Part shown: positions 52,404 through 62,700 of the stretch, in pieces
Layout of the letters: each line of letters opens with the position of its first letter
Numbering within the stretch: the stretch's first letter is position 1
NCBI RefSeq assembly: GCF_003751625.1
Contig: NZ_RJUL01000006.1
Coordinates: 1-64,000 of the forward strand
Source of the DNA: Gallaecimonas pentaromativorans
GTDB lineage: Bacteria > Pseudomonadota > Gammaproteobacteria > Enterobacterales > Gallaecimonadaceae
DNA: 64,000 nucleotides
Reading direction: 5' to 3'
The notes under the pieces: model-generated
Seen by the model: the letters and a program-made list of their open reading frames with translations, nothing else
What the model was told of the DNA's origin: nothing
Database searches by the model: none
Translations under genes and position numbers: made by a program

Positions 52404-54053
52404 ATGTTTCGTTTGACCTCTGTTTCCCTGGCGCTGGCCCTTGGCGCATTCCCTGCTCTGGCCTTGGCCCACCCTCATCACACCCCGGCCGACCACCTTG
52501 CCACCCGAACGCCCATCAAACACCTGGTGGTGCTGTACAGCGAAAACGTCTCTTTTGATCACTACTTTGCCACTTACCCAAGGGCCACCAACCCTGACGG
52601 CGAACCGGCATTCCATGCCCTGCCCCACACCCCTAAGGTCAACAACCTGGTCAGTGCCGGGCTGCTTAGCAACAACCCCAATGCCACCAACAGCGCCAAC
52701 GGCAGCGATGCGGCCAATCCCTTTCGCCTAGACCGCACCCAGGCCAACACTGCCGACCAAAACCACGCCTACAGCGCTGAGCAGCAGGCCTATGACGGCG
52801 GCAAGGCCGATCTTTTCCCCAAATATACCGGCCGCGGCTCTGCCGGTAACGTGGGCGCCTTTGGCACCAAGGGCCAGGTCATGGGGTACTTTGACGGCAA
52901 CACCGTTACCGCGCTGTGGCACTACGCGCAGCGTTTTGCCATGAGCGACAACGCCTACACCGACACCTACGGTCCCTCCACCCCCGGCGCCCTGGAAGCG
53001 GTATCAGGCCAGACCAACGGCCTGCAATTGGTGGAATCGTCCAAGCACTCTTACTACGTGGATGACGGCCAGGGCGGCTACACCATGATCAACGACGTCG
53101 ACCCGGCCACCGATGTCTGCTCCTCGGCCACCGATCAGGCCTGGATGACCGGCAAAAACATCGGCGATCTGCTCAACGGCAAGAACATCAGCTGGGGCAG
53201 CTTCATGGGCGGCTTTGACCTTAGCGCCAATAACGCCAACGGCTCCACCGACTGCCAGCGCAGCACCTATTCCCAAGTGGTGAGCAGCAGCGTGACCGAC
53301 TACATCCCGCACCACGCCTGGTTCCAGTATTACCAGTCCACCGCCAACCCCAGCCATGCCCGCCCCTCTTCGGTGTCGGCCATCGGTTACTCCACCCTCG
53401 CTGACGGTAAAACCGCCGAGCCAGCCAACCACGAGTACGACCTGACCGACTTCTTTGCCGCCGTTAAAGCCGGCAACTACCCGGCGGTGTCCTACCTCAA
53501 GGCCCCGGCCTTCCAGGACGGCCACGCCGGTTATTCCGATCCGCTGGACGAACAGGCCTTTATCACCAAGGTGGTCAACTTCCTCGAGCAGCAACCGGAT
53601 TGGAAAAATACCGCCATCATCGTTGCCTGGGACGACTCCGACGGTTGGTACGACCATGCCTACCAGGCGCCCACCCATGCCTCTTATGATGCTGCCGACA
53701 AACTCGGCGGCGACGGTGTCTGCGGCAGCGGCGACGCCCCGAATGGCCTTGCCGGCAAGCCGGTCAACGGCCGCTGCGGCCCCGGCACTCGGGTGCCTTT
53801 TTTGGTGCTCTCACCCTTTGCCAAGCGCAACTACGTGAGCCACACCCCCATCAGCCAGGCCTCCATTGTCCGCTTTATCGAGGACAACTGGCTGGCCGGG
53901 CAGCGCCTGGGTGGCGGCTCCTTTGATGCCAGCGCCGGTAGCATCATGGATATGTTTGATTTCAAACACCGTAATGAGAAGCCGCTGTTTCTTGACCCGG
54001 ATCTTGGCACCCCGGTAAAAGGCCGCGACCAGCATCCTCATCACCAAGCCTGA
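52404..54053 (+). CDS. Exported phospholipase C / acid phosphatase family phosphoesterase
   Basis: A 549-residue protein of the PF04185 phosphoesterase family. A signal peptide ends at ALALA, followed by a His-rich start (HPHHTPADH). The metal/nucleophile region is VVLYSENVSFDHYFATYP near residue 45, GPSTPGALEAVSGQTNGLQ near 195 and IIVAWDDSDGWYDHAYQAP near 405, with a C-terminal RFIEDNWL. Members cleave phosphatidylcholine or act as broad phosphatases. AAGGAAGATACCG before the ATG at 52404 sets the start. It is followed after a GC hairpin by the peroxidase gene. Confidence 0.88.
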   Translation: MFRLTSVSLALALGAFPALALAHPHHTPADHLATRTPIKHLVVLYSENVSFDHYFATYPRATNPDGEPAFHALPHTPKVNNLVSAGLLSNNPNATNSANGSDAANPFRLDRTQANTADQNHAYSAEQQAYDGGKADLFPKYTGRGSAGNVGAFGTKGQVMGYFDGNTVTALWHYAQRFAMSDNAYTDTYGPSTPGALEAVSGQTNGLQLVESSKHSYYVDDGQGGYTMINDVDPATDVCSSATDQAWMTGKNIGDLLNGKNISWGSFMGGFDLSANNANGSTDCQRSTYSQVVSSSVTDYIPHHAWFQYYQSTANPSHARPSSVSAIGYSTLADGKTAEPANHEYDLTDFFAAVKAGNYPAVSYLKAPAFQDGHAGYSDPLDEQAFITKVVNFLEQQPDWKNTAIIVAWDDSDGWYDHAYQAPTHASYDAADKLGGDGVCGSGDAPNGLAGKPVNGRCGPGTRVPFLVLSPFAKRNYVSHTPISQASIVRFIEDNWLAGQRLGGGSFDASAGSIMDMFDFKHRNEKPLFLDPDLGTPVKGRDQHPHHQA

Positions 54054-54060
54054 GTAAAAA

Positions 54061-54078
54061 GGCCGCCTGCGGGCGGCC
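54061..54078 (+). terminator. GC hairpin between phosphoesterase and peroxidase genes
   Basis: GGCCGCC-TGC-GGGCGGCC preceded by AAAAA but followed by TTGATTGCTG rather than a T run, so termination would be weak on the plus strand. It lies only about ten bases before the peroxidase start codon. Confidence 0.55.
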
Positions 54079-54088
54079 TTGATTGCTG

Positions 54089-55468
54089 ATGTCAGTAAAA
54101 TACCTATCAAAAGCGCGCTGGCTGCTGTTGCCAGCGCTGGCGCTTATCGCACTGGTGGGCCTTTCCCCCCTGAGCCTTGCCAGTTGGATTCATCCCGTCG
54201 ATGCCCTGAAACTGAGCTTCGGCATCAACCCTCACCCCAAGGCACTGGTATTGCCTACGCCAAAGCCGCTCTCGGCCATGGCCAAGCTGGGTAAGGGGCT
54301 TTTTTTCGATAAAACCCTGTCAGGCTCCGGGCAACTGGCCTGCGCCAGTTGCCACAGCCCCGAGGCCGACTATGGGCCACCGGGCAATGCCGCCGTGATG
54401 GCCGGTGGCCCGGCCCTGCACCAGCAAGGCTTCAGGGCGGTGCCTTCCCTTAAATACCTCTACCGCCAGCCGCTTTTTTCCATCGGCCCCGATGCGCCAG
54501 GCGACAACGACCAGGTGCTGACGGTGCAGCAACAGGCGGCGTTAGCCGCGGCCAGTACCCACACAAGTAAAAGCGCCGGCAATACCGCACGCTCCGCCGC
54601 CAACTTGGTGCCCATGGGCGGGCTTTTTTGGGACGGCCGCGCCGACACCTTGCAGCAGCAGGCAAGCGGCCCGCTGTTTAACCCGGTGGAAATGGCGGCC
54701 CCTTCCGAGACCTTTGTGGCCAAGGCCCTGGCCAGTGGGCCTTATCGCCAGCAGATGCAGCGCCTCTTTGGCCAGCAGGTGTTTGACAGCCCGCGCCAGG
54801 CGGTAAGCGAAGCGATGTTTGCCATCGCCCGCTACCAGATGGAAGACACTGCCTTTCACCCCTTTAGCAGCCGCTTTGATGCCTGGCTGCAAGGTAAGGC
54901 AAGGCTCAGCCAGAGCGAACTGCGCGGCTATCTGGCCTTTAACGACCCCAAGACCGGTAACTGCGCGGCCTGCCACCTTGATACGGTCAGTAAAGACGGC
55001 CTGCCGCCGCTTTTTACCGACTTTCAATATGAAGCCTTGGGCGTGCCCCGCAATCCAGCCATTGTGGCCAACCACAACCCCCACTGGTTTGATTTGGGTC
55101 TGTGCGGCCCCTTTAGAGCAGACTTACAGGCCCAGACCCAATACTGCGGCATGTTCCTGACCCCAAGCCTTCGCAACAGCGCCAGACGCCGCCACTTTTT
55201 CCACAACGGCGTCTTTTCGTCCCTCAATGAGGTGCTGAACTGGTATGTGTACCGGGATTTGGCGCCAGAGCGCTTCTACCCCAAAGACCCCAGCGGCAAG
55301 ATATTGGCCTTTAACGACCTGCCAAGGCGCTACCAAGCCAACATCGACACCACCGACGCGCCCTTCAATCGCCACCCCGGCGAAAGCCCCGCGCTAAGCG
55401 CCGCCCAAATCAAGGACATCATCGCCTTTTTGGGCAGCCTCAACGACGGTTACCGCCCCGGCCACTAA
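54089..55468 (+). CDS. Di-haem cytochrome c peroxidase / MauG-type protein
   Basis: A 459-residue periplasmic protein with an N-terminal membrane/signal segment (residues 8-30) and two c-type haem sites, CASCH near 87 and CAACH near 293. FFDKTLSGSGQLACASCHSPEADYG and NLVPMGGLFWDGRADTLQQQ are typical of the CCP/MauG family. It would reduce hydrogen peroxide or oxidise a protein partner. The start is the ATG at 54089 (or TTG at 54083). No ribosome-binding motif is visible because a GC hairpin fills the space upstream, which may limit or couple translation. Confidence 0.88.
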   Translation: MSVKYLSKARWLLLPALALIALVGLSPLSLASWIHPVDALKLSFGINPHPKALVLPTPKPLSAMAKLGKGLFFDKTLSGSGQLACASCHSPEADYGPPGNAAVMAGGPALHQQGFRAVPSLKYLYRQPLFSIGPDAPGDNDQVLTVQQQAALAAASTHTSKSAGNTARSAANLVPMGGLFWDGRADTLQQQASGPLFNPVEMAAPSETFVAKALASGPYRQQMQRLFGQQVFDSPRQAVSEAMFAIARYQMEDTAFHPFSSRFDAWLQGKARLSQSELRGYLAFNDPKTGNCAACHLDTVSKDGLPPLFTDFQYEALGVPRNPAIVANHNPHWFDLGLCGPFRADLQAQTQYCGMFLTPSLRNSARRRHFFHNGVFSSLNEVLNWYVYRDLAPERFYPKDPSGKILAFNDLPRRYQANIDTTDAPFNRHPGESPALSAAQIKDIIAFLGSLNDGYRPGH

Positions 55469-55483
55469 GGCCGGGCGTTTTTT
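55454..55483 (+). terminator. Terminator overlapping the peroxidase stop
   Basis: CGCCCCGGCC-ACTAA-GGCCGGGCG and TTTTTT. The stop codon lies in the loop. Confidence 0.8.
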
Positions 55484-55631
55484 AACCTTTTGCGATCAAT
55501 TTCGCCACGCAGTGGTGAAATTCACCAACACAGCCTGAACGAGAAACCATAACCACATGATTTTAAACAAATAAAAATATTGGCACGGCCCTCGCTAATT
55601 AAGAGCATCTGCGAACGTTAAGGAACACGTC

Positions 55632-56666
55632 ATGCAAAAGTCTCTTATTGCCCTGAGCCTGGCCCTGGTGCTGAGCGCCTGCTCTTCCGGTGAAGCCACC
55701 GCCCTCAAAGACACCCAGGAAAAAACCGTCAAGATCCCGGTCAACGTCGCCACCGTCAAAGTGGCGCCCATGGCGGCCCGCTTTGAAAGCCACGGCACCC
55801 TGAGCGCCGAGCACGAAGCCCAAGTGGTAGCAAGGGTGTCGGGCTTGGTGGAGTCTTTCGACATCGAAGAGGGAGACGAGGTGAAGGCCGGGCAGGTCTT
55901 GGCCCGCATCGAGCCGGACCGCTACCAGTTCGAACGTGACCGCATGGCCGCCCAGGTACGGTCGGTGTCCCAGGAGCTGGAGCGCACCCGTAACCTCTAC
56001 GCCAAAAAGCTGGTGAGCGCCGATACCCTGGACAAGCTTGAGCAGTCTTTGGCCGGCCTCAAAGCCCAGTTGGGGCTGACCGAGCTTGATCTGAAATACG
56101 CTACCGTCAAGGCGCCCATTAGCGGCACCATCTCGCGCCGCTACATTAAAGCCGGCAACCTGGTGAATCCCGACCAGCCGCTGTTTGATATCGTTCAGCA
56201 CCAGGATCTGCGCCTGGATATCGCCGTACCGGAGCAATACCTGGGCCAGCTGAAAAACACCCACGGCGCCCACTGCACCTTTGCCGCCCTGCCCGGCCAA
56301 CGCTTTAACGCCGAAATAACTCGCCTAAGCCCGGTGGTGGACCCTAAAACCGGTACCGCTCGCCTGACCCTGCACCTGGCCAACAGCGACGGCCGGCTGA
56401 TGCCAGGCATGTTTGCCAACGTACAGATTGAATACAACCTGCACCCCGACGCCCACCTGGTACCGCGCCAGGCCCTTATCAACCAGAACGGCGCCTATAA
56501 GCTTTTTGTTATCGAAAACGGCATCGCCAGCCTCAAGACTGTCACCCTGGGTAACGGCGACAAAGATTGGGTGGAGGTCAATGGCCTGACACCGGGCGCC
56601 GAAGTGGTCACCCTTGGCCAGCATCACCTCAAGGACAAAGCCGAAGTTGAGGTTATCGCCGGATGA
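55632..56666 (+). CDS. RND efflux periplasmic adaptor (lipoprotein)
   Basis: A 344-residue membrane-fusion protein with lipobox LVLSACSSG. The lipoyl half-motifs VVARVSGLVESFDIEEGDEVKAGQVLARI near 60-90 and ATVKAPISGTISRRYIKAGNLV near 155 flank a short helical hairpin. It links inner-membrane pumps to an outer-membrane channel. Its stop overlaps the first permease start by four bases (ATGA). No outer-membrane TolC-type gene is in the cluster, so TolC is probably encoded elsewhere. Confidence 0.93.
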   Translation: MQKSLIALSLALVLSACSSGEATALKDTQEKTVKIPVNVATVKVAPMAARFESHGTLSAEHEAQVVARVSGLVESFDIEEGDEVKAGQVLARIEPDRYQFERDRMAAQVRSVSQELERTRNLYAKKLVSADTLDKLEQSLAGLKAQLGLTELDLKYATVKAPISGTISRRYIKAGNLVNPDQPLFDIVQHQDLRLDIAVPEQYLGQLKNTHGAHCTFAALPGQRFNAEITRLSPVVDPKTGTARLTLHLANSDGRLMPGMFANVQIEYNLHPDAHLVPRQALINQNGAYKLFVIENGIASLKTVTLGNGDKDWVEVNGLTPGAEVVTLGQHHLKDKAEVEVIAG

Positions 56667-59600
56667 ACAGCCTGGTTGCGTTTTCCGTCCGCCGCCCGGT
56701 GACGGTGGCCATGATGACCCTGGCGGTGATGCTGTTTGGCATGGTCGCCCTTGGCAAACTGGCGGTGACCTTGCTGCCGGATTTGAGTTACCCAACCCTC
56801 ACCATTCGCACCGATTACGACGGCGCGGCGCCGCTGGAGATAGAAACCCTCATCTCCAAGCCCGTTGAGGAATCGGTGGGGGTGGTCAAGGGCCTCAAAC
56901 GCCTGACCTCCTATTCGCGCCCTGGCCGCTCCGATGTGGTGCTGGAGTTCGAGTGGGGCACCGACATGGACTGGGCCAGCCTTGAAGTGCGGGAAAAACT
57001 CGACTTGGTATTGCTGCCCCTTGACGTGCAGCCGCCCATTATCCTTCGTTACAACCCCAACCTTGACCCGGTGCTACGCCTGGCCCTAAGTGCCCCCGAG
57101 GGCGATTTAAAAGCCCTTCGCAGCTTTGCCGACGACGACCTCAAGCAGCGCCTTGAAGGCATAGACGGCGTGGCCAGCGTGCGCCCCGGCGGTGGCTTGG
57201 AGCAGGAAATTCAGATCCTGGTGGACGATACCAAAGCCTCGCAGCTGGGCCTGAGCCTTGCAGGCATTGCCGATCGCCTAAAAGCCGAGAACATTAACCT
57301 CGCCGGTGGCCGCATCGAAGACAGTGGCCGCGACCTTTTGGTGCGCACCCTCAACCAGTACACCAGCCTCGATGCCATAGGCGATACCTGGGTGGCCGAC
57401 GGCGTGCGGCTCAAAGACATTGCCACCGTCAAGGACGGCCACAAGGAGCCGGACGCCATCAGCCGGGTCAACGGCCAGCAGATGATTGAGCTCGCCCTCT
57501 ACAAAGAAGGGGACGCCAACACCGTGGCCATGGCCACGGCGGTCAAGGCCGCCTTGCCGCGCCTTGAAAAAATGCTGCCCCCCGGCGCCACCCTTACCCT
57601 GCTTTACGATCAATCCACCTTTATCGACAACGCCATCAAGGAAGTGATGGACTCGGCCTGGCTTGGCGGCCTGTTGGCGATGCTGGTGCTGTACCTCTTT
57701 TTACGGGATTTCAAAGCCACCGCCATTATCTCCCTGGCCATTCCGGTATCGGTTATCGCTACCTTCAACCTGATGCTGTTCGAGCATGTCAGCCTGAACA
57801 TCATGTCCCTGGGGGGGCTCGCCCTGGCGGTGGGCATGCTGGTGGATAACGCCATCGTGGTGCTGGAAAACGTAGCCCGTTACCGGGCCCAGGGGCTTTC
57901 TCCCTTGGAAGCGGCCCACAAGGGCGGCACCGAGGTCGCTGGCGCCATTACCGCCTCTACTCTTACCTCGCTGGCGGTATTCGTGCCGCTGGTGTTTGTT
58001 GAAGGCATTGCCGGCCAGCTGTTTCGCGACCAGGCCCTGACCGTGACCTTTGCCCTGTCGGTATCCTTACTGGTGGCACTGAGCCTTATTCCGATGCTGG
58101 CCGCCCGTGGCAAGCATGCGGATACCGTAAAAAGTGCCCCGCCCCTTCGCCGCCGCGCCTTGCCGCTGATGTGGCTGCTGGCCGCCTTTTACTGGCTGTG
58201 GCGCCAGGCAGGCCGCCTGCTAGGCTTGCTGTTCTGGCCGCTGCGAAGCGCCTTTGGCGCAGGCTTTAATGGCCTTGCTAAGAGCTACAACACGCTGCTG
58301 CCCCGTTGCCTGACCCGGCCCTGGTTGACCCTTGGGGCACTGGTGTTGGTGGTGGGTACCTGCGGCGCCCTGGCCACCCGCTTGCCGGTGGCCTTGCTGC
58401 CAAACCTTGCCCAGGGCGAATTCTTTTTAGACCTCACCTTGCCGGCCGGCGCTCGCCTGGAAGACACCGATAAGGCCCTCGATCAGTTAGCGCAGGTATT
58501 GAAAGACGACCCTCGGGTAAAACACGCCTACACCCAAGCAGGCGGCGCCTTGCTGGCCAACCAGGGGGCGGCGGACAACAGGCCCAACAAGGGTCGCCTG
58601 AACGTGGTGCTGAACCACAGCAGCGACGAAACGCAGGTGATAGATAAAATCCGCCAAGCGCTGGATCTGCGGCCCGGCGTGGAAGGCCAGTTCAACCGCC
58701 CGGCGCTCTTTAGCTTCAACCAGGATTTGAGCATCGAAATAAGCGGCCATAACCTCGATAGCCTGGCCACCGCATCACGGCTGGTGGCAGCGGGCCTTGA
58801 GAGCCAAAGCCGCTTTACCGACATCAAGGCGGCGCTGGCCAGTGGCCAACCGGAGCTGACCGTGGATTTTGACCACGCCCGCCTGGCAAGCCTCGGCCTT
58901 ACCGCGCCACAAGTGGGCCACCGCATTGCCGACAAGGTCAAAGGGGCGCTGGCCTCCCAGTACCAACTGGATGACCGCAAAATCGACATGCTGGTGCGCC
59001 TGGACGACAGCCACCGCGACGAAGTGGCAGACGTGGCCGGGCTTTGGATAACCCCGCAGCTGCCGCTCTCGGCAGTGGCCAAGGTCAGCCAGCGTATGGG
59101 CCCAAGCGAAATTACCCGTATTGATCAGTCGCGGGTTGCCCTGGTGGACGCCGCCATCGCCCAAGGCGACTTAAAAGAGGGCGAACAGGCCGCCAAGGCC
59201 GTGATTGCCAACCTCAAACTGCCCCCCGACGTGCACTTGGAGCTCGGCGGCCAGAGCGGCGAGCGCCAGGCGGCGTTCTCGTCCCTCGAAGCGGCGCTAC
59301 TGGTGGCGATTTTCCTGGTGTACCTGGTGATGGCCTCGCAGTTTGAGTCCTTTATCCAGCCGCTGCTGATTCTGGTGACTGTGCCCTTGGCCGGTGCCGG
59401 CGCCGCCTTGGGGCTGTGGCTGACCAACACGCCGCTGTCGGTGGTGGTGTTTATCGGCCTTATCATGCTGGCCGGCATTGTGGTCAATAACGCCATCGTG
59501 CTGATTGACCGGGTCAACCAGCTGCGCGCTGAAGGCGCGGCCCTGCAAAGCGCCATCATTCAATCGGCCCAAAGCCGGCTGCGCCCCATCGTCATGACCA

Positions 59601-59776
59601 CCCTGACCACGGTACTGGGGCTACTGCCCATGGTATTGGGCTTTGGCGACGGCAGTGAAGTGCGGGCGCCCATGGCCATCGCGGTGATGTCGGGGTTGGT
59701 GTTTGCCACCTTGCTGACCCTGATTGTGCTGCCGGTACTGCTTAAGATCACCAGCCGGGAGAGCGCTCATGAATAA
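56663..59776 (+). CDS. RND efflux permease, first of two
   Basis: A 1037-residue AcrB-family proton-driven exporter with 12 helices and two large periplasmic loops. VAFSVRRPVTVAMMTLAVMLFGMVALGKL at the start, MLVDNAIVVLENVARYRAQG with the proton-relay region in helix 4, and IMLAGIVVNNAIVLIDRVNQLR in the second half. It is translationally coupled to the adaptor and overlaps the second permease gene by eight bases. Such two-permease operons (like MdtBC) form mixed trimers. Confidence 0.94.
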   Translation: MNSLVAFSVRRPVTVAMMTLAVMLFGMVALGKLAVTLLPDLSYPTLTIRTDYDGAAPLEIETLISKPVEESVGVVKGLKRLTSYSRPGRSDVVLEFEWGTDMDWASLEVREKLDLVLLPLDVQPPIILRYNPNLDPVLRLALSAPEGDLKALRSFADDDLKQRLEGIDGVASVRPGGGLEQEIQILVDDTKASQLGLSLAGIADRLKAENINLAGGRIEDSGRDLLVRTLNQYTSLDAIGDTWVADGVRLKDIATVKDGHKEPDAISRVNGQQMIELALYKEGDANTVAMATAVKAALPRLEKMLPPGATLTLLYDQSTFIDNAIKEVMDSAWLGGLLAMLVLYLFLRDFKATAIISLAIPVSVIATFNLMLFEHVSLNIMSLGGLALAVGMLVDNAIVVLENVARYRAQGLSPLEAAHKGGTEVAGAITASTLTSLAVFVPLVFVEGIAGQLFRDQALTVTFALSVSLLVALSLIPMLAARGKHADTVKSAPPLRRRALPLMWLLAAFYWLWRQAGRLLGLLFWPLRSAFGAGFNGLAKSYNTLLPRCLTRPWLTLGALVLVVGTCGALATRLPVALLPNLAQGEFFLDLTLPAGARLEDTDKALDQLAQVLKDDPRVKHAYTQAGGALLANQGAADNRPNKGRLNVVLNHSSDETQVIDKIRQALDLRPGVEGQFNRPALFSFNQDLSIEISGHNLDSLATASRLVAAGLESQSRFTDIKAALASGQPELTVDFDHARLASLGLTAPQVGHRIADKVKGALASQYQLDDRKIDMLVRLDDSHRDEVADVAGLWITPQLPLSAVAKVSQRMGPSEITRIDQSRVALVDAAIAQGDLKEGEQAAKAVIANLKLPPDVHLELGGQSGERQAAFSSLEAALLVAIFLVYLVMASQFESFIQPLLILVTVPLAGAGAALGLWLTNTPLSVVVFIGLIMLAGIVVNNAIVLIDRVNQLRAEGAALQSAIIQSAQSRLRPIVMTTLTTVLGLLPMVLGFGDGSEVRAPMAIAVMSGLVFATLLTLIVLPVLLKITSRESAHE

Positions 59777-62700
59777 CGCCGCCGCTCGCCTTGCCAGCCT
59801 GTCGTTAAAGCGCCCGGTAACGGTGCTGATGGTGTCTATTTCCATGTTGATGATGGGCTTTCTCGCCTCTCGCTGGTTGCCGCTGGAGATGTGGCCGGGC
59901 ATCGAGATCCCGCAAATCAGCGTGCAGGTCCCCTACGCCAACGCGACCCCTCAGGAAGTGGAAACCAACATCACCCGCCCCATAGAGGAGGCCCTGGCGG
60001 GACTTTCCGGGGTCAAGGAGATGAAATCCGAGTCCACCAGCGACGGCGCCTCTATCCAGATGGAGTTCGACTGGGCCACCAACGTCAACGCAAAAAGCAT
60101 TGAGGCCCGCGAGCAGATTGACAGCATCCGCCACCTGCTGCCCAAAGACGTCGAAAGGGTGTTTGTGGTGCAGTTCTCAACCAGCGACATGCCGGTATTG
60201 ACCCTGCGCCTTTCCGGCAAGACCGACTTTGCCACCGCCTATGAGCTGTTGGACCGTGAACTAAAGCGCCCCCTGGAGCGGCTACCGGGAGTGTCGAAGG
60301 TGCAGCTTTATGGCGTCGACAAGCCGGAGCTGAAAATCGACCTTAGCGCCGAGCGCCTCTACGCCATGTCCCTAAGCCCGCTGGCAGTGGCCAAACGGCT
60401 GCAGGCGGCCAACTTTCAACTGGCGGCGGGCAACATTTATGGCGCCCACCAGCAATGGCTGGTGCACCCCAACGGTACTTGGCTAAGCCCCAAAGACGCC
60501 GGCGATATCTACCTCACCCCCGCCGTGCAGCTAAAAGATGTGGCCAATATCAGCGTTGGCGAGCCCGAGCGCCGTGAAGGCCGCCATTTTGACCAGACCT
60601 ACGCCGTCGGCCTTGATGTCTACAAGGAGTCCGGCGCCAACCTGGTGGATGTGGCCGGTGAGGTGCTCAAGGTCATCAAGGACGCCGAGCACAACCCGGC
60701 GCTCGATGGGGTGCGCCTGTACGTGATGGAAAACCAGGCCCAGTCGGTGCAGGACTCCCTGTCTGGCCTGTTGCAATCGGGCATGGTGGGAGCGGCGCTG
60801 TCGGCCCTGGTGCTTTTTGCCTTTTTGCGCCGCTTTGCCATGACCGCCGTGGTGGTGCTGTCGGTGCCCTTTGCCATCTGCCTGACCCTGGCGGTGATGT
60901 ACTTCATGGGGCTGAGCCTCAATATCTTGTCGATGATGGGGCTGATGCTGGCAGTAGGTATGCTGGTGGACAACGCCGTGGTGGTGGTGGAGTCCATCGC
61001 TACCGAGCGGGCCCGGGGCTTGAGTGGCGATGAGGCGGTGACCGAAGGGGTGAACAAGGTGGCGCTGGCCATGGCGGCCGGCACCTTGACCACCGCCATT
61101 GTGTTCCTGCCCAACCTCTTTGGCGCCAAGATTGAGCTGACGGTGTTTCTAAAGCATGTATCGGTGGCCATCTGCATTTCCCTGGCCGCCTCCTTGCTGC
61201 TGGCCATTACCCTCATTCCACTGCTCACTAAGCGCTATTCAGGCAAGGCGCCAATCGCGGCGAAAACACCGGCCCGTTACCTTAAAGCCCTGCGCTGGCT
61301 GCTGGCGCGGCCGCTAAGGGCCTGGCTGCTGTTTATCCTGCTGGGAGCCTCGACCTTCCTGCCCCTGAGCCAGTTGCCCTCCGACGACGGCTATGACGGC
61401 GACGACAAACAGCTGTATATCTCCATGGCGCTGCCCGGCGAGTTTCCCCTGGCCATGGTAGAGGCGGAGGTGACCCGCATGGAAACCTACATCTACGCCC
61501 ACAAGGACGAGTTGGGGGTAGACAGCGTCTACTCCTACTACGCCCCCTCTGAAGCCACCCTCACCTTGCTGCTGGCAAAACCGGCGGTGATGCCAAGGGA
61601 CGCCCTTAAAAAGACCCTGCGCGAGCATTGGCCCAAAACCGCCCTGGCCCGGCCCCAATTTGGTTGGTCTAACGGCGGCGGCGACGGCGTACGCCTGACC
61701 TTGCAAGGGCCATCCAGCGAGCGGCTGCGGGCACTCGCTGGTGAATTAGTGCCCCAGCTTGCCACCATCAAGGGGCTGACCGACGTGCGGGCCGACCAAG
61801 ACGCCCTGGCCCGGGAAATTCGCATCTACCCCATCGCCGAGCGCCTGGACGCCCTGGGCCTTAAAGCCGACACCGTGGCCCAGCAAATTAGCCTCGCCCT
61901 TCGCGGCGCTCCGGCCAGAACCCTGCGTAACGACCAGGGGGAAACCGATGTCACCCTCTATAGCGACCATCAAAGCCACCGGGATCTCGCCATGCTAAAA
62001 AGGCTGCCGGTGGGGCTCAGTGACGGCAAACTCATTCGCCTGGAGCAGGTGGCTCGCATCGAAGAGCAGCCTCAGGTGGGCGCCATCAAACGCTACGACC
62101 GCCAGACCACCGTGGCCATCGGCGCCAACTTGGAGAAGCTACCGCTGTCTGAGGCTCGCCAGCAGATCAGCGCCATGATGGCGCAGGTGGCCCTGCCGCC
62201 CGGCTATCGCTGGAGCCTGGATGGCCGCTTTAAAAACCAAGATGAAGGCCAGCAGGCAATGATGGTCAACATGCTGCTGGCGCTGGTGATGATCTACATC
62301 GTGATGGCGGCGCTGTTTGAGTCGGTGCTGATGCCACTGGCCATCATCACCGCCATCTTCTACTCCATGACCGGCGCTTTCTGGGCGTTCTGGCTGACCG
62401 GCAACCCCATGACCATCATGGGCATGATTGGTCTGCTGGTGCTGATGGGCATCGTGGTGAACAACGGCATTGTGCTGGTGGACCGCATCAATCAGCTTAA
62501 AGATCAGGGCCCGCTTGGGGAGATGATTGTCACCGCCTGCGGCGAGCGGCTTCGCCCCATCTTGATGACGGTGGCCACCACGGTGCTGGGGCTGGTGCCG
62601 CTGGCCCTTGGCGGTACCCGCATCGGCGGCGGCGGCCCCAGCTACGCCCCCATGGCCATCGCCATTATCGGCGGCCTGCTGCTCTCAACCCTGGTCAGCC

